DNA of 64,000 nucleotides from Texcoconibacillus texcoconensis (GCF_014202575.1 NZ_JACHHB010000001.1:248001-312000), one strand, 5' to 3'. Shown: positions 34,940 to 49,783, counted from the stretch's first letter. The notes: a model not told the origin generated them from the sequence alone. Program-made: numbers and translations.

Positions 34940-37630
34940 TTAACGTTTGCGACGAATCGTAGCTCCCCCTGCCAAAGCGACCGTTGGTAAAGCAGCCATT
35001 GCAAGGATGAATAGCCAGCTGTTAAACGTTAATGAAACTGTATGGAAGATCGGTTGAAATGCTGGTACATAAATGACTAGGAGTAAAAGAACAACAGATG
35101 ATAATACAGCACCGATTAAATAAAGATTTCCAAATGGATTTCTATGAAACACTGAATACTCACTACGACAGTCAAAAACATGGATCAATTGCGCCATCAC
35201 AAGTGTCGCAAATGCCACTGTTTGTGCCTCTTGTAAACCTGTCCCTTCAACTTCTAACATCCACCAAAAGGCAATCAATGTTACAACCCCAATCATGAAC
35301 CCACGACTAATCACTTTCCAGCCGAGTCCGCGTGCAAAAATGCTCTCTTCTGTATCACGTGGCTTTCGTTTCATGACATCACTTTCTGGTTTGTCCATCC
35401 CTAATGCCATTGCAGGCAAACCATCGGTAACAAGGTTGATCCACAAAATTTGAATCGCTACGAGCGGTAAGGGCATCCCTAACATCATCGCAAATAACAT
35501 AACGAGAATTTCTCCAACATTTGATGCGAGCATGTATCGAATAAATTTACGAATGTTGTCGTAAATATTACGCCCTTCTTTAATCGCCGCTTGAATCGTT
35601 GCAAAGTGGTCATCCCGAAGAATGAGAGACGAGGCTTCCTTTGCAACATCGGTACCCGTAATCCCCATTGCTACACCGATGTTCGAGGCTTTAATTGCCG
35701 GCGCATCATTGACGCCATCTCCAGTCATCGCTACAACTTCTCCGTTTTGTTGAAGCGCTTTGACAATCTTCAATTTATGTTCTGGTGAAACACGAGCAAA
35801 CACATAGACATCTGAAATGATATCTTTCAAATCCCGTACACTCATTTCGTCTAGCTCTCGCCCATCCATGACACGCCCACCGTCTGGTAGTAAACCGATT
35901 TGTTTAGCAATCGCTTCAGCTGTCACGCGATGGTCACCTGTGATCATCACCGTTCTTACCCCTGCCTGCAAACTATTCGTAATCGCCTGTTTTACTTCCG
36001 GTCTAGGTGGATCGATCATCCCTTCAATACCAACAAGGGTTAATTGCTGTTCCGCTTCTGATTCATGAACGAACTTTTCATTTTCTCTAAGTTCACGGTA
36101 ACCTACTGCGATTGTTCGTAATGCTGCTTGCGCCATTTCTTCAACAGCTTCTTCTACTTGTTTGACTGCTGAAGAAGTGAGCTTTTCTTGACCCTTTTCT
36201 GTTTCAATCGCTCGTGCATGTTTCGTTAAAACATCTGGTGCACCTTTCGCAACAACGTAACGTTTTTGCGTTTGCTTATCTTTTACGACCATACTCATCA
36301 TTTTTCGTTTTGAGTCGAATGGAAACACTTTTTCAATTTCTACGTCTTTTACGATGTCTCGCTTATCAAATCCTGCCTTTGCTGAGGCTACGACCATCGC
36401 CACTTCCGTTGGGTCACCACTTATGTCATGTGCGTGCAATTTATCAATCGCACTTTGTTCTGGCTTTGTTATATCCGCTTCAGTACAAAGGGTTCCAAAA
36501 TAAAGTAACCGCCTAAGTGTTTTTGGAAATCGCTGAGAAGAATCATCGTTTGTAAATGCTAACGAACCATCCCCTTTTTGCATATCGATCGTTCCATCGA
36601 CACTCCAAAGTTGCGTAACGGTCATTTCATTTTTTGTTAATGTCCCTGTTTTATCAGAACAAACGACGGTTGCACAACCTAACGTTTCTACAGCTGGAAG
36701 CCTTCTCACAATGGCATTCCGCTTAATCATCCGTTGTACACCTAATGCTAACGCAATCGTTACAATCGCCGGCAACCCTTCAGGAATTGCGGCTACTGCT
36801 AGTGATACGCCTGCTAAAACCATCGTATACAATTCATGTCCTTGATAAATCCCAAACAAAACGACAAGCGCCGTCAAAACGAGCGCACCTGCAATCAACA
36901 CTTTCCCCAGTTCCTCTAACCGCTTTTGTAAAGGGGTGATTTGATTGGACTCTGAACTCATTAAGTGAGCGATTTTCCCCATCTCTGTATTCATTCCTGT
37001 CGCAACGACGACAGCTTTTCCTTGTCCACTCGTCACGAGCGTACCCATAAAGCCCATGTTCGTTTTATCAGCTTGGTTGATATCCTCTTCCTCTAACGCT
37101 ACTTGTGCTTTTTGAACAGGCACCGATTCCCCTGTCAAAGCCGATTCCTCTACCGCTAACCTTGACGTTTCAATAAAACGTACGTCTGCACCGATTCGAT
37201 CTCCAGTAGAACATTTCACTACATCACCTACGACAACATCACGAGAAGGAATTTTAACCCAACTCCCTTCACGAAGCACTGTCATCTCAGGTGCAGATAA
37301 CTTCTTTAATGCAAGTAAAGAACGTTCAGCTTTTCGTTCTTGAAAAAAACCGAGACATCCGTTAATAAAGACGATGATTAAGATTGTGATCGCATCGATA
37401 TATTCACCAAGTAAACCAGAGATCAATGTCGCTGCTAACAAAATGAAAATCATAAAATCATTAAATTGCGACACGAAAACACTAAACGGAGAGCGAGGCT
37501 TTTGTTCGCTTAGTTCATTCGTTCCAAACTCAGCTAGGCGCGCGCTCGCTTCTCGATTTGATAGGCCGACGTTTTCATTACTTTCAACACGCTGTAATAC
37601 ATCCTCTTCAGTCATTGCATGCCAATTCAT
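34940..37630 (-). CDS. yloB: Calcium-translocating P-type ATPase (YloB-like)
   Basis: SERCA-like P2A ATPase that exports Ca2+; in B. subtilis YloB is linked to sporulation. It has 896 aa. The N-terminal cation-ATPase domain is followed by about ten membrane helices, the actuator loop LTGESVPVQ, and the helix-4 ion site [12 protein letters not shown]. The phosphorylation site is [13 protein letters not shown], then KGAPDVL and [13 protein letters not shown]. The ATG at 37630 has GGGGTG 6 nt upstream; a GTG at 37639 is the alternative. It is divergent from rqcH and ends in its own terminator. Confidence 0.95.
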   Translation of the reverse strand: MNWHAMTEEDVLQRVESNENVGLSNREASARLAEFGTNELSEQKPRSPFSVFVSQFNDFMIFILLAATLISGLLGEYIDAITILIIVFINGCLGFFQERKAERSLLALKKLSAPEMTVLREGSWVKIPSRDVVVGDVVKCSTGDRIGADVRFIETSRLAVEESALTGESVPVQKAQVALEEEDINQADKTNMGFMGTLVTSGQGKAVVVATGMNTEMGKIAHLMSSESNQITPLQKRLEELGKVLIAGALVLTALVVLFGIYQGHELYTMVLAGVSLAVAAIPEGLPAIVTIALALGVQRMIKRNAIVRRLPAVETLGCATVVCSDKTGTLTKNEMTVTQLWSVDGTIDMQKGDGSLAFTNDDSSQRFPKTLRRLLYFGTLCTEADITKPEQSAIDKLHAHDISGDPTEVAMVVASAKAGFDKRDIVKDVEIEKVFPFDSKRKMMSMVVKDKQTQKRYVVAKGAPDVLTKHARAIETEKGQEKLTSSAVKQVEEAVEEMAQAALRTIAVGYRELRENEKFVHESEAEQQLTLVGIEGMIDPPRPEVKQAITNSLQAGVRTVMITGDHRVTAEAIAKQIGLLPDGGRVMDGRELDEMSVRDLKDIISDVYVFARVSPEHKLKIVKALQQNGEVVAMTGDGVNDAPAIKASNIGVAMGITGTDVAKEASSLILRDDHFATIQAAIKEGRNIYDNIRKFIRYMLASNVGEILVMLFAMMLGMPLPLVAIQILWINLVTDGLPAMALGMDKPESDVMKRKPRDTEESIFARGLGWKVISRGFMIGVVTLIAFWWMLEVEGTGLQEAQTVAFATLVMAQLIHVFDCRSEYSVFHRNPFGNLYLIGAVLSSVVLLLLVIYVPAFQPIFHTVSLTFNSWLFILAMAALPTVALAGGATIRRKR

Positions 37631-37757
37631 ACGCTTCACCCCACCGTTTTGCTCACTGCTTGTTTACGACCTTATACAAGCTATCTTTATTCGGACAACC
37701 TCAAGAACATGCCTCATTTTCCGTATTACGCCCTTTCTTTTCACAATCGATCCTTGC

Positions 37758-37763
37758 TATAAT
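37758..37763 (+). promoter_or_regulatory. -10 box of rqcH
   Basis: Consensus TATAAT about 33 bp ahead of the rqcH ATG; the -35 region is poor. The gap between rqcH and the divergent ATPase gene is about 165 bp. Confidence 0.55.
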
Positions 37764-37795
37764 GAATTTAGTCTGTGTAAAAGGAGGTGGGATGG

Positions 37796-39514
37796 ATGTC
37801 ATTTGACGGAATTGTTACGCGAGCGGTAACAGAAGAGGTGAACCGTTCTCTCGTATCAGGTCGCGTTGGCAAAATCCATCAGCCATTTAAAACAGAGTTA
37901 ACGATGACCGTTCGTGCCCACGGACAAAACCATACGTTATTACTCTCTGCCCACTCATCGTTCTCTCGTTTTCATCTCACCGAGGCGCGCTACGAAAATC
38001 CACCTGAGCCGCCGATGTTTTGTATGTTACTTCGCAAACATCTTGAAGGAAGCATTTTAGAATCGATTGAACAAGACGGAATGGAACGGATTATCCGTTT
38101 ATCTTTTAAAGGACGCGACGAATTAGGAGATACGTCTTATAAAACACTACACCTTGAACTGATGGGGCGTCACAGTAATATCATTTTTGTCGATGAAAAA
38201 GAACAAAAAGTCATTGATGCGATCAAGCACGTTCCACCTTCCGTTTCAAGTGTACGAACGATTTTGCCTGGACATGCTTTTCAAGCACCTCCAAAGCAAG
38301 ATAAACTCAACCCACTTGAAGTGGACGAGGACACGTTACTTAAAAAAGTACATTTTCAAGAAGGGAAGCTCGACCAACAGCTCGTTGATACATTTAGCGG
38401 TCTCTCCCCCCTTGTTAGTAAAGAAATCATTCACCGGACACACTTTGCTAATCGGGAGACATTGCCGAAAGCATTTTCCTCCGTCTTTGATGCGGTGAAA
38501 AACGATGATTATGCACCGCAAATTTTAGAAACATCTAAAGGTGAGCATTTTTCCGTCCTCGATTTGACGTATTTGAATGGAACGAAAAAAACGTTTGATT
38601 CAGTTAGCAAGATGTTAGATCGTTATTTTTACGGAAAAGCTGAACGAGATCGTGTTAAACAACAAGCAAACGATTTAGATCGCTGGCTCCGTAATGAATA
38701 CGCAAAAAACAAGAAGAAAATTAAAAAGCTTAATAAAACGTTGAATGATGCCGAAAAAGCGAAGAAATACCAACATTATGGTGAATTATTAACCGCACAT
38801 ATGCACTTAGCAAAAACAGGCGATGAGGAAATTGAGGTCATTGATTATTACGATGAAAATCAAGGGACAATCACGATCCCTCTCGATGTGAGTAAATCCC
38901 CGTCTGAAAATGCACAGCATTATTTTAAGCTGTATAACAAAGCCAAAAATTCTGTTGCGGTCGTTGAAGGGCAAATAGAAAAAGCCAAAGAAGATATGGC
39001 ATACTTCGAACGACTGTTACAACAAGTCGAGTCAGCTGCGCCGAAAGATATTGCAGAAATTCGAGAGGAATTGGCAGACGAAGGTTACTTAAAGCCTCGT
39101 AAAACAGAGAAAAAGAAGAAGAAGAAAAAGAAACAAGAAACCCCGAAACCTGAAAAGTATCGTTCATCAGAAGGGGTAGAGATCCTCGTCGGTAAAAATA
39201 ATAAACAAAATGAATACGTCACAAATCGAATCGCACGTCAAGATGATACGTGGCTACACACAAAAGACATTCCCGGGTCACACGTCGTCATCCGAAGTGC
39301 AGATTTTGGAGAGGACACTTTGATTGAAGCCGCACATTTAGCCGCTTATTTCAGTAAGGGACGGTCTTCTGGTCAAGTACCCGTTGACTATACGAAAATT
39401 CGTCACGTGCGAAAACCAAATGGAGCAAAGCCTGGTTATGTCACATACGATAATCAAACGACACTGTTTGTGACACCTGATGAAGACCTTGTTTACCGAC
39501 TTTATGAGTCATAA
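37796..39514 (+). CDS. rqcH: Ribosome quality control factor RqcH (NFACT/FbpA family)
   Basis: RqcH binds obstructed 50S subunits and recruits tRNA-Ala to add C-terminal alanine tails that mark stalled chains for degradation. It has 572 aa. The N-terminal NFACT-N domain starts FDGIVTRAVTEEV. A helix-hairpin-helix region includes LSPLVSKEIIHR, then a coiled coil with a Lys-rich segment near residue 445. The C-terminal NFACT-R domain has DDTWLHTKDIPGSHVVIRS. The ATG at 37796 has AGGAGG 7 nt upstream. One of three plus-strand genes, in the conserved divergent yloA-yloB arrangement. Confidence 0.95.
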   Translation: MSFDGIVTRAVTEEVNRSLVSGRVGKIHQPFKTELTMTVRAHGQNHTLLLSAHSSFSRFHLTEARYENPPEPPMFCMLLRKHLEGSILESIEQDGMERIIRLSFKGRDELGDTSYKTLHLELMGRHSNIIFVDEKEQKVIDAIKHVPPSVSSVRTILPGHAFQAPPKQDKLNPLEVDEDTLLKKVHFQEGKLDQQLVDTFSGLSPLVSKEIIHRTHFANRETLPKAFSSVFDAVKNDDYAPQILETSKGEHFSVLDLTYLNGTKKTFDSVSKMLDRYFYGKAERDRVKQQANDLDRWLRNEYAKNKKKIKKLNKTLNDAEKAKKYQHYGELLTAHMHLAKTGDEEIEVIDYYDENQGTITIPLDVSKSPSENAQHYFKLYNKAKNSVAVVEGQIEKAKEDMAYFERLLQQVESAAPKDIAEIREELADEGYLKPRKTEKKKKKKKKQETPKPEKYRSSEGVEILVGKNNKQNEYVTNRIARQDDTWLHTKDIPGSHVVIRSADFGEDTLIEAAHLAAYFSKGRSSGQVPVDYTKIRHVRKPNGAKPGYVTYDNQTTLFVTPDEDLVYRLYES

Positions 39515-39522
39515 ACCTCGAA

Positions 39523-39577
39523 AAAAAGAAGCTTTCGCTATAATGGAAACCCTTTAAGCGAAAGCTTCTTTTTGTTT
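39523..39577. terminator. Bidirectional terminator between rqcH and the methyltransferase gene
   Basis: AAAGAAGCTTTCGCT pairs with AGCGAAAGCTTCTTT around a 17-base loop. A runs precede it and T runs follow it, so it can end both the rqcH transcript and the distal pyr transcript on the other strand. Confidence 0.9.
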
Positions 39578-39605
39578 TCTCCATTTTGAGATCCAAGCTA
39601 ATACA

Positions 39606-40274
39606 TCAAAACAACTTTGTCTTTTTTGCTTTCAAAATCACCGCTAAACCATCTAACACAGACAAATGACTCACCGGTGTTAAAGGTTTATCACTTAATA
39701 GGTACGCCCAGTCCAGTTTATTGAAGCGATGGCGGCGTTGTGCCACTTCACACCAACGATTTAAAAGTTCCCTTTCATTTCGAGGTAAACCATGTATTTT
39801 TTGAAAACGTTCGATGTTGGATGCAGACATTTCCTTTGTCGGATTGAGTGTAATCAGCACACCGCCTTGCTTTAATACACGAGATATTTCCACAATCGCA
39901 TATGAAGGGTTGGGAAGAAAAAAGAGAATGCAAGATGCAAATACGATATCACAAGTTGAATCTTCTATTGGTAAAGATTCTACATCACCAACGAGAAACG
40001 TCGCATCCACTGAAGGATGACAAGTATCGAAAAGATGACGAGCAGCATTAATCATCTCGACTGATAAGTCAACACCCATGAGCTCCGACTCTTGATTTGC
40101 TCTTTTTTTCAACATTTGTCCAGTTCCACAACCTACATCAAGAACTGTTTTCCCTTTCCATGAGCCACTCTCTTTGATCATCTGGTCATGAACAGGAGAC
40201 AACCAAGAAGTCTTCGCCATAGCATCAAAAACATCGACTCTGTCGTCAAACTCTTGCGCTGATAGTTTTCGCAT
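39606..40274 (-). CDS. Class I SAM-dependent methyltransferase, substrate unknown
   Basis: This soluble protein of 222 aa has a Rossmann methyltransferase domain. Motif I is VLDVGCGTGQMLKK near residue 47, GVDLS is motif II, and GDVESLPIEDSTCDIVFAS covers the following strands. ISRVLKQGGVLITLNP is the post-III block. The last 70 residues look unlike the UbiE/BioC families and I do not recognise them. The ATG at 40274 has GAGG 6 nt upstream and lies 19 bp after the pyrE stop, so it is probably the last gene of the pyr transcript. B. subtilis has cysH-operon genes at this position. No substrate can be named. Confidence 0.8.
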   Translation of the reverse strand: MRKLSAQEFDDRVDVFDAMAKTSWLSPVHDQMIKESGSWKGKTVLDVGCGTGQMLKKRANQESELMGVDLSVEMINAARHLFDTCHPSVDATFLVGDVESLPIEDSTCDIVFASCILFFLPNPSYAIVEISRVLKQGGVLITLNPTKEMSASNIERFQKIHGLPRNERELLNRWCEVAQRRHRFNKLDWAYLLSDKPLTPVSHLSVLDGLAVILKAKKTKLF

Positions 40275-40293
40275 CCTCTTCCTCACTTTCTAC

Positions 40294-40932
40294 TTATTCC
40301 CACTTCTTTGACCACATACTTGGGTCCTCACGCCACTCCTTAAGCGCCGTTACATCTTGTTCATTAAGGTCGCCGCGGTTTTTAGCTACTTCGATCAATG
40401 ATTGATAATCTGACAAAACAGTGTAGCGCACCTTCTTTTCTTCAAACGCTTCGCCCGCGACTGCAAGTTGATACGAGAAAATTGCATAAACACCTTGGAC
40501 GATGGCTCCTTGCGAGCGCAACTCCTCAACCGCATCAAGGGCAGAGCCACCCGTGGACAGTAAGTCTTCCACAACGACGACGCGATCACCACTCGCAACT
40601 TTCCCTTCAATTCTCTTTCCTTTTCCATGAGCTTTGGCCGATGAACGCACATAAGCTAAAGGCTTCTCTAATTGATCACTTACCCAGGCAGCATGGGGAA
40701 TCCCTGCTGTCGCCGTACCGACAACGACATCGATATAATCTTTCCCCACTTCATTATCCATTTCTTTGGCCATCGTTTTAGCAATTTTTTTTCTTAGCTC
40801 AGGATATGCTAACGTTAAGCGATTATCACAATAGATCGGTGACTTTAATCCCGAACTCCACGTAAATGGTTCGTTTGGTGAAAGCGTTACGGCCTCGATA
40901 TCAAGTAAAGATTCAGCTAAAATATCCTTCAC
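40294..40932 (-). CDS. pyrE: Orotate phosphoribosyltransferase
   Basis: PyrE joins orotate to PRPP, giving OMP, the fifth step of UMP synthesis. It has 212 aa. The substrate segment NEPFTWSSGLKSPIYCDNR is diagnostic. The PRPP loop is VVVVEDLLSTGGSALDAV, with VRSSAKAHGKG on the flexible loop. The start is GTG at 40932 with GGAGGG 6 nt upstream, within the end of pyrF (it begins 1 bp past the pyrF stop). A longer frame to 40956 runs through that site. It is the last enzyme gene of the operon. Confidence 0.97.
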   Translation of the reverse strand: MKDILAESLLDIEAVTLSPNEPFTWSSGLKSPIYCDNRLTLAYPELRKKIAKTMAKEMDNEVGKDYIDVVVGTATAGIPHAAWVSDQLEKPLAYVRSSAKAHGKGKRIEGKVASGDRVVVVEDLLSTGGSALDAVEELRSQGAIVQGVYAIFSYQLAVAGEAFEEKKVRYTVLSDYQSLIEVAKNRGDLNEQDVTALKEWREDPSMWSKKWE

Positions 40933-40933
40933 T

Positions 40934-43309
<2,376 letters not shown>

Positions 43310-43313
<4 letters not shown>

Positions 43314-46300
43314 TCCACGCCACCTCCTGTTTTAAGTGGCTGTGTTTGAAAGGTCATAATATCAAGCGCATCGACGAGTGCTCTGCACGTATCAAGTGAT
43401 GTTAAACAAACAATCCCATTTTCGACAGCGGCACGCCTAATTTTAAAGCCATCTCTTGCCGGTTGTTTACCTCTTGTAAAAGTGTTGATAACAAATTGGA
43501 CGTCCTGCTTACGTATCACATCGAGAAGACTACCATTTGCTTCGCCTATTTTATTCACACTCGTTACCGGGATTCCTTCTTCTTGAATTCGCTTTGACGT
43601 TCCATCTGTTGCAACAATATCAAAGCCCATTTTGTGGAATTTTCTCACATATGGAATCACTTCTTCTTTATCGGCATCAGCAACAGTAAATAGAACAGAA
43701 CCGTGAGTTGGGATATCCATTCCAGAAGCAATTAACCCTTTATATAATGCTTTAGAAAGTGTAGAATCTTGTCCTAACACTTCGCCTGTTGACTTCATTT
43801 CAGGCCCGAGGCTAATATCAACATCTCGAAGTTTCGCAAACGAAAAGACAGGGACTTTGACAGCGACGCGGTCGGGTTGCTCAATAAGTCCTGTACTATA
43901 CCCATACTGGGTGAGGGATTCCCCGAGTATTGCTTTCGTCGCTAATTTGGCCATTGGAACCCCGGTCATTTTACTTAAAAATGGGACGGTGCGACTTGCT
44001 CGAGGGTTGACTTCCAACACATAAACTTGTTCATTAGCGATCACAAACTGTATATTCATAAGCCCCTTAATATGAAAACCTTTTGCTAACCGAATGGTTG
44101 CGTCAACGACTTGCTGCTTCACTTCATCACTTAATGTTTGTGTTGGGAAAACAGCAATCGAATCTCCAGAATGGACACCTGCGCGTTCGATATGTTCCAT
44201 AATGCCTGGAATGCAAACTGTATCACCGTCACTAATCGCATCGACCTCGATTTCTTTTCCAGTTAAGTAACGATCGATCAAAACCGGGTGTTGGTCATTG
44301 ATTTTCACCGCACGATTCATATAACGAAGAAGTTCTTCTTCGTGATGAACAATCTCCATTGCACGACCTCCAAGGACGTAGGATGGGCGTACGAGAACTG
44401 GATACCCAATATCATTTGCAATTTTTATCGCACCTTCAACCGACGTTGCTGTACTCCCTTTTGGCTGTAACACCTCTAGCTTTGTGACCGTTTGTTCAAA
44501 TTCGTCACGGTCCTCAGCTCGGTTCATATCTTCAAGGTTCGTTCCTAAAATTGGGATATCATATGCTGCAAGTTGTTCAGCTAAATTGATGGCTGTCTGA
44601 CCGCCAAATTGAACGATCACCCCTTCTGGCTGTTCGTGATCAATGACATTGAGCACATCCTCTGTCGTTAGTGGTTCAAAATAAAGTTTATCGGAAATCT
44701 CAAAGTCAGTAGACACTGTTTCTGGATTATTGTTCATGATGATCGCTTCATAACCTGACTCACGAATCGCTTGTACGGTGTGTACTGTTGCATAATCAAA
44801 CTCGATCCCTTGCCCAATTCGTATCGGACCTGAACCAAGAACGAGGATACGGGGACGCGGCGCAACAATCGACTCATTTTCCTCCTCGTACGTACCATAG
44901 TAATAAGGGGTATAAGAAACAAACTCACCTGCGCACGTATCTACCATCTTATAAACTGGACGTATCCCTAACGCTACACGTTCATTCCGAACTTCTCTTT
45001 CTGTTTTTCCTTGTCTTTTTGCGATCATCTGATCACTAACACCGTTTTCTTTCGCTTCTTTCAATTTTTCATAGCTTAGTGGTTCATTTTCCAATCCATT
45101 TTCGATCTGTATGACGTCTTCAATCGCTTGTAAAAAGAAGCGATCGATGTTCGTTCTTTCAAAGAGCGTTTCTACCGACACTCCTTTTCTGAAAGCTTCT
45201 GCTAAGAAAAATAACCGTTCATCATCAGCCGTTTCAATGCGTTTGAGTAACTCCTCCGTATTCACCTTTTCCTGGGAAATCATTTGTAAATCCAAAGTTG
45301 GTAACTCTAAAGAACGAACGGCTTTTAACAATGATTCAGTAAACGTACGACCAATCGACATGACCTCACCAGTTGCTTTCATCTGCGTACCGAGTTGACG
45401 ATTCGCTGCTTCAAATTTATCAAACGGCCAGCGAGGAATTTTCGTAACGACATAGTCTAAGGCAGGTTCAAAACTTGCATACGTCGTTTTCGTAATCGGG
45501 TTTTCGCACTCGTCCAAATGGTAGCCACATGCAATTCGTGCAGAGAGTTTTGCAATCGGATACCCTGTTGCTTTCGAGGCAAGTGCAGATGAGCGACTTA
45601 CACGTGGATTCACTTCAATAATATAATAATCTTCGCTCAATGGATCAAGCGCAAACTGTACGTTACATCCTCCTTCAATCCCTAATGCACGAATAACCTT
45701 TAACGATGCATTACGTAAAATTTGATATTCACGATCAGTCATCGTTTGTGAAGGGGCAACAACAATCGAATCTCCGGTGTGAACACCGACCGGATCGAAG
45801 TTTTCCATGTTACAGACAACGATCGCTTGATCATTTGCATCGCGCATCACTTCATACTCAATTTCTTTAAAACCAGCGATACTCTTTTCTAATAAACATT
45901 GACCAACAGGACTTAAGCTTAAGCCAGAAGCTACGATCTCTCGCAATTGTTCTTCGCTTTCTGCAATGCCTCCACCTGTACCACCAAGTGTATATGCTGG
46001 GCGAACGATGACCGGATAACCAATCTGATTTGCAAATTTAAGGGATTCGTCAAGCGTATGAACAATTTCACTCGGTGGGACTGGTTCAGCTAATTCATTC
46101 ATTAAAGCTCGGAACTTTTCCCTGTCTTCAGCTTGTTGAATCGCATCCAAATCTGTTCCCAGTAATTCAACGCCATATTCCGTGAGAATCCCCGCTTCCG
46201 AAAGTTCCATCGCTAAGTTGAGTCCCGTCTGACCTCCAAGTGTTGCAAGCAATGCATCTGGTCGTTCAATCCGAATCACACGAGCGACAGATTCGATTGT

Positions 46301-46507
46301 TAACGGCTCAATATAAACATGATCTGCGACAGTTTCATCCGTCATGATTGTCGCTGGGTTTGAATTAATTAATGCAACTTCGTAGCCTTCTGCCCGTAAA
46401 GCTTGACATGCTTGTGACCCTGAATAGTCAAACTCAGCAGCTTGGCCTATGACAATTGGTCCTGAACCAATGACGAGTATTTTTTTAATATCATTACGCT
46501 TTGGCAT
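43310..46507 (-). CDS. carB: Carbamoyl-phosphate synthase large subunit
   Basis: CarB makes carbamoyl phosphate from bicarbonate, ammonia and two ATP. It has 1065 aa. It consists of two homologous ATP-grasp halves, each starting with a GSGPIVIGQ- or GSGPIRIGQ-type loop (near residues 13 and 555). Each carries [13 protein letters not shown] or [12 protein letters not shown], and there is a C-terminal MGS-like allosteric domain. The ATG at 46507 ([11 protein letters not shown]) has GGAGG 6 nt upstream; the longer frame to 46546 lies in carA. Placed in the pyr operon, it is the PyrR-controlled enzyme. Confidence 0.97.
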
Positions 46508-47600
46508 ACAATCCCTCCTGTTTCTCTTCTTTATCAAAGGATTCAATCATTTCATGAAAACGTTCAAACAAGTAGAAACTATCATGTGGACCAGGCGTTG
46601 CTTCAGGATGAAATTGAACGCCAAAAGCTGGTGCATAAGTGTGCCTAACACCCTCAATTGTCCCATCATTCACATTACGGTGCGTTACTGTGAGTGAAGC
46701 TTGAGACATCGACTCTTCATCAACTATATAACTATGATTTTGTGATGTAAGAGCAACATTTTTCGACTCTAGATCTTTTACTGGGTGGTTGGCTCCTCGA
46801 TGTCCAAAAAGCATTTTCTTCGTATCTGCCCCACTAGCGCGCGAAAGAAGTTGGTGACCAAGGCAGATCCCAAATAACGGAACTTCTCCAATTAATTGAG
46901 AAACAGTTTGTTCTGCTTCTGGTATATCCTCCGGGTCACCAGGGCCGTTACTAAGAACGACACCATCAGGATTTAACGTTAAAACATCCTCTGCTTTCGT
47001 ATTATAAGGAACAACAACGACATCAAAACCTTGTTGTATTAATTGCTTAAGTATCGCCTTTTTCATACCATAATCGATCACAACGACTCGCTTTCCGTTT
47101 CCCGGGGAGGCGTAAACACTTTTCGTTGAAACACGTGACACTTGATCGTGTAACGACCCGGACTGTTTGAGGTTAAAAACGACTTCCTCTGTGTTCGCAC
47201 TTCCAGGAACGATCGCCCCTCGAATCGTTCCATATGTACGGATTTCTTTTGTTAAGCGACGTGTATCTATACCTTCAATGGCTGGAATGCCACTCGCTTG
47301 CAAATATTCATGTAAACTCCTTTCACTTCGAAAATGACTTGGCTTATGACAAGCTTTTTTTACAATTAATCCGTGAATATGTGAAATCATATTTTCAAAA
47401 TCGTCACGATTGACCCCAGCATTTCCGATTAATGGATACGTCATTGTGACAATTTGACCACAGTTAGACGGATTAGAAACGACTTCTTGATAACCGGTCA
47501 TTCCCGTTTGAAAAACAACTTCCCCCATCGATTCTACATTTGCGCCAAAACCTTTCCCTTCAAATACCGCGCTATTTTCTAACACAAGCTTACGATCCAT
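46494..47600 (-). CDS. carA: Carbamoyl-phosphate synthase small subunit (glutaminase)
   Basis: CarA hydrolyses glutamine and channels ammonia to CarB. It has 368 aa. The N-terminal CarA domain has [16 protein letters not shown]. The class I glutaminase domain holds the Cys in [10 protein letters not shown] and the His/Glu pair in [12 protein letters not shown]. It overlaps pyrC by 11 bp and carB by 14 bp. Confidence 0.97.
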   Translation of the reverse strand: MDRKLVLENSAVFEGKGFGANVESMGEVVFQTGMTGYQEVVSNPSNCGQIVTMTYPLIGNAGVNRDDFENMISHIHGLIVKKACHKPSHFRSERSLHEYLQASGIPAIEGIDTRRLTKEIRTYGTIRGAIVPGSANTEEVVFNLKQSGSLHDQVSRVSTKSVYASPGNGKRVVVIDYGMKKAILKQLIQQGFDVVVVPYNTKAEDVLTLNPDGVVLSNGPGDPEDIPEAEQTVSQLIGEVPLFGICLGHQLLSRASGADTKKMLFGHRGANHPVKDLESKNVALTSQNHSYIVDEESMSQASLTVTHRNVNDGTIEGVRHTYAPAFGVQFHPEATPGPHDSFYLFERFHEMIESFDKEEKQEGLYAKA

Positions 47601-48888
47601 AAACTTTTTCCCCCTGTTCCCAAACTAATTGTCCTTGATAGACGGTTTTGATCGGCCACCCTTGCAAATGCCAACCTTCAAACGGTGTATTCTTCCCCTT
47701 GGAGTAAAACGTTTCGGCTGATACGTTGTTTGCTGCTGCTAAATCGATCACCGTAAAATCTGCGCTATAACCTCGTTTGATTTTGCCGTACGGTAAAGAA
47801 AATAGATCAGCTGGTGCATCTGTTAGTTTCGAAACAAGTTGTCGTAATGAAATCACACCTTCTTTCACAAGTTTCGTATAAAGAAGTGGAAATGCCGTTT
47901 CTAAACCAACGATCCCAAATGGTGCCATTTCCATTGACTGTTTCTTTTCTTGTTCAGTGTGTGGTGCGTGGTCTGTGGCAATGATATCGATGGTTCCATC
48001 CATCAACCCTTCAATGAGCGCTTGACGATCTTTTTCACCTCTTAACGGTGGATTCATTTTGAAATTCGGGTCTAAGCCTGGAATATCTTCTTCACTAAGA
48101 ATTAAATGATGCGGTGTGACTTCCGCGGTCACTGAAACCCCTGCTCTTTTTGCATCTCGTATCACACGAACCGATTCTTTCGTACTCACGTGACACACAT
48201 GATAGTGAACACCTGCTTCTTCTGCTAACAACACATCGCGCGCAATGTGTACCGACTCAGATACAGATGGTAACCCTTTTAACCCGTGCTTTTTTGCATA
48301 TTCTCCTTCGTGGACAGCCCCCCCTATAAGGCTGTTATCTTCACAATGAGCGACGATCGCTTTGTCAAGTTGTGCCGCTTTTTTCATCGCATCGAGCATT
48401 GTTTTCGCACGTTGAACACCTACACCATCATCTGTAAAAGCAAAAACATCTAGCTCAGTTAAACGATCCATATCTGTTAATTGTTCACCTAACTGACGAA
48501 TCGTGATCGATCCGTAAGGCAGTACTCTAACGTGTGCTGACTTTTCTATTCGATTCCATACATCTTGCAAATGTTCAGGCGTATCTGGAACAGGGCGGGT
48601 ATTTGGCATCGCCGCGACCGTCGTAAAACCACCCCTAGCTGCAGCTTTCGTTCCTGTTTCAATCGTCTCTTTCGCTTCTCCCCCAGGCTCACGTAAATGA
48701 ACATGAACATCAATCAGCCCTGGTGCGACAAACTGTTCCTCCAAATCGACGACATTGATGGACTCACCTTTTGTTTCATATTCCCCGTAAACAACATCTT
48801 CAAAGACCCCATTTTCAACGAACAAGTGAATTTTTTCCCAGTCTCCATTTTCATTGATTGTTAAACCATTTTTATACCATGTTTTCAT
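47590..48888 (-). CDS. pyrC: Dihydroorotase
   Basis: PyrC cyclises carbamoyl aspartate to dihydroorotate. It has 432 aa and is of the type I (amidohydrolase) class of Gram-positives. The zinc site is [16 protein letters not shown] near residue 58, with further ligands in AHCEDN, HVCHVST and the catalytic Asp in IATDHAPHT. It overlaps pyrB by 17 bp and carA by 11 bp. Confidence 0.97.
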   Translation of the reverse strand: MKTWYKNGLTINENGDWEKIHLFVENGVFEDVVYGEYETKGESINVVDLEEQFVAPGLIDVHVHLREPGGEAKETIETGTKAAARGGFTTVAAMPNTRPVPDTPEHLQDVWNRIEKSAHVRVLPYGSITIRQLGEQLTDMDRLTELDVFAFTDDGVGVQRAKTMLDAMKKAAQLDKAIVAHCEDNSLIGGAVHEGEYAKKHGLKGLPSVSESVHIARDVLLAEEAGVHYHVCHVSTKESVRVIRDAKRAGVSVTAEVTPHHLILSEEDIPGLDPNFKMNPPLRGEKDRQALIEGLMDGTIDIIATDHAPHTEQEKKQSMEMAPFGIVGLETAFPLLYTKLVKEGVISLRQLVSKLTDAPADLFSLPYGKIKRGYSADFTVIDLAAANNVSAETFYSKGKNTPFEGWHLQGWPIKTVYQGQLVWEQGEKVYGS

Positions 48889-49783
48889 AGTGCTTAACCC
48901 CTTTCTTTGCCATTGTTTGATGAAGTAAAGCTGTTCTTATGAGCACACCGTTTTCAATTTGCTTAAATATTCGTGAAGACGGTGCTTCAACTAACTCAGA
49001 AGCCATTTCGACACCTCGATTAACTGGTGCAGGGTGCATAATGATTGCATGTTTTTTCATACGTGCAGCTCGCTCGACAGTAAGCCCAAACTTATGGTGG
49101 TACTCATTTTTTTCTCTTTCACTGTCATTTTTGTCATCGTGTCGTTCAAATTGAATCCGAAGCATCATCATGACATCGGCAATCTCAACTGCCCGATCGA
49201 GAGGTATTTTTTTGTCATTTGTCGTCTCATCTAACCACATATTAGGGCCACTGAAATATACGTTTGCACCTAAGCGTTCTAATATTTGTGCATTACTTTT
49301 CGCAACGCGACTATGAGCGATATCACCACATATGACGATGTTTAAACCTTGAAACGTTTTAAACTCTTGAAAGATCGTTAACAAATCAAGTAACGATTGC
49401 GTCGGATGCTCTCCTGATCCGTCTCCAGCGTTTAGAACGGGGATATTGATCCCTTTTAACGATTGATAATACTGGTTTTCTGGATGACGAATAACGACAG
49501 CATCACAACCGATCGCCTCTAACGTTTTCACAGTATCGTAGAGTGATTCACCTTTTACAACACTAGACGTGCGATCATCAAACGGTAAAATATTCATCCC
49601 TAACATTTGTTCCGCTTTAACAAAACTTAATTTCGTCCGTGTACTCGGTTCAAAAAATAAATTCGCAATTGTGTATTGATCTAAACGAGGAATCGGCTTT
49701 CCATTTCGGTAAGCATCTGCTTCTTCTAAAACCGACAACACTTCATCAATTGACAACGCCTCCATCGACAACAACTGATCCAT
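48872..49783 (-). CDS. pyrB: Aspartate carbamoyltransferase
   Basis: PyrB condenses carbamoyl phosphate with aspartate. It has 303 aa, and no regulatory PyrI is present, as usual in Bacilli. The carbamoyl phosphate loop is [12 protein letters not shown] near residue 44, with [15 protein letters not shown] and [10 protein letters not shown]. The ATG at 49783 follows GGAGGG. It is preceded by the third PyrR attenuator. Confidence 0.97.
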   Translation of the reverse strand: MDQLLSMEALSIDEVLSVLEEADAYRNGKPIPRLDQYTIANLFFEPSTRTKLSFVKAEQMLGMNILPFDDRTSSVVKGESLYDTVKTLEAIGCDAVVIRHPENQYYQSLKGINIPVLNAGDGSGEHPTQSLLDLLTIFQEFKTFQGLNIVICGDIAHSRVAKSNAQILERLGANVYFSGPNMWLDETTNDKKIPLDRAVEIADVMMMLRIQFERHDDKNDSEREKNEYHHKFGLTVERAARMKKHAIIMHPAPVNRGVEMASELVEAPSSRIFKQIENGVLIRTALLHQTMAKKGVKHYENMV

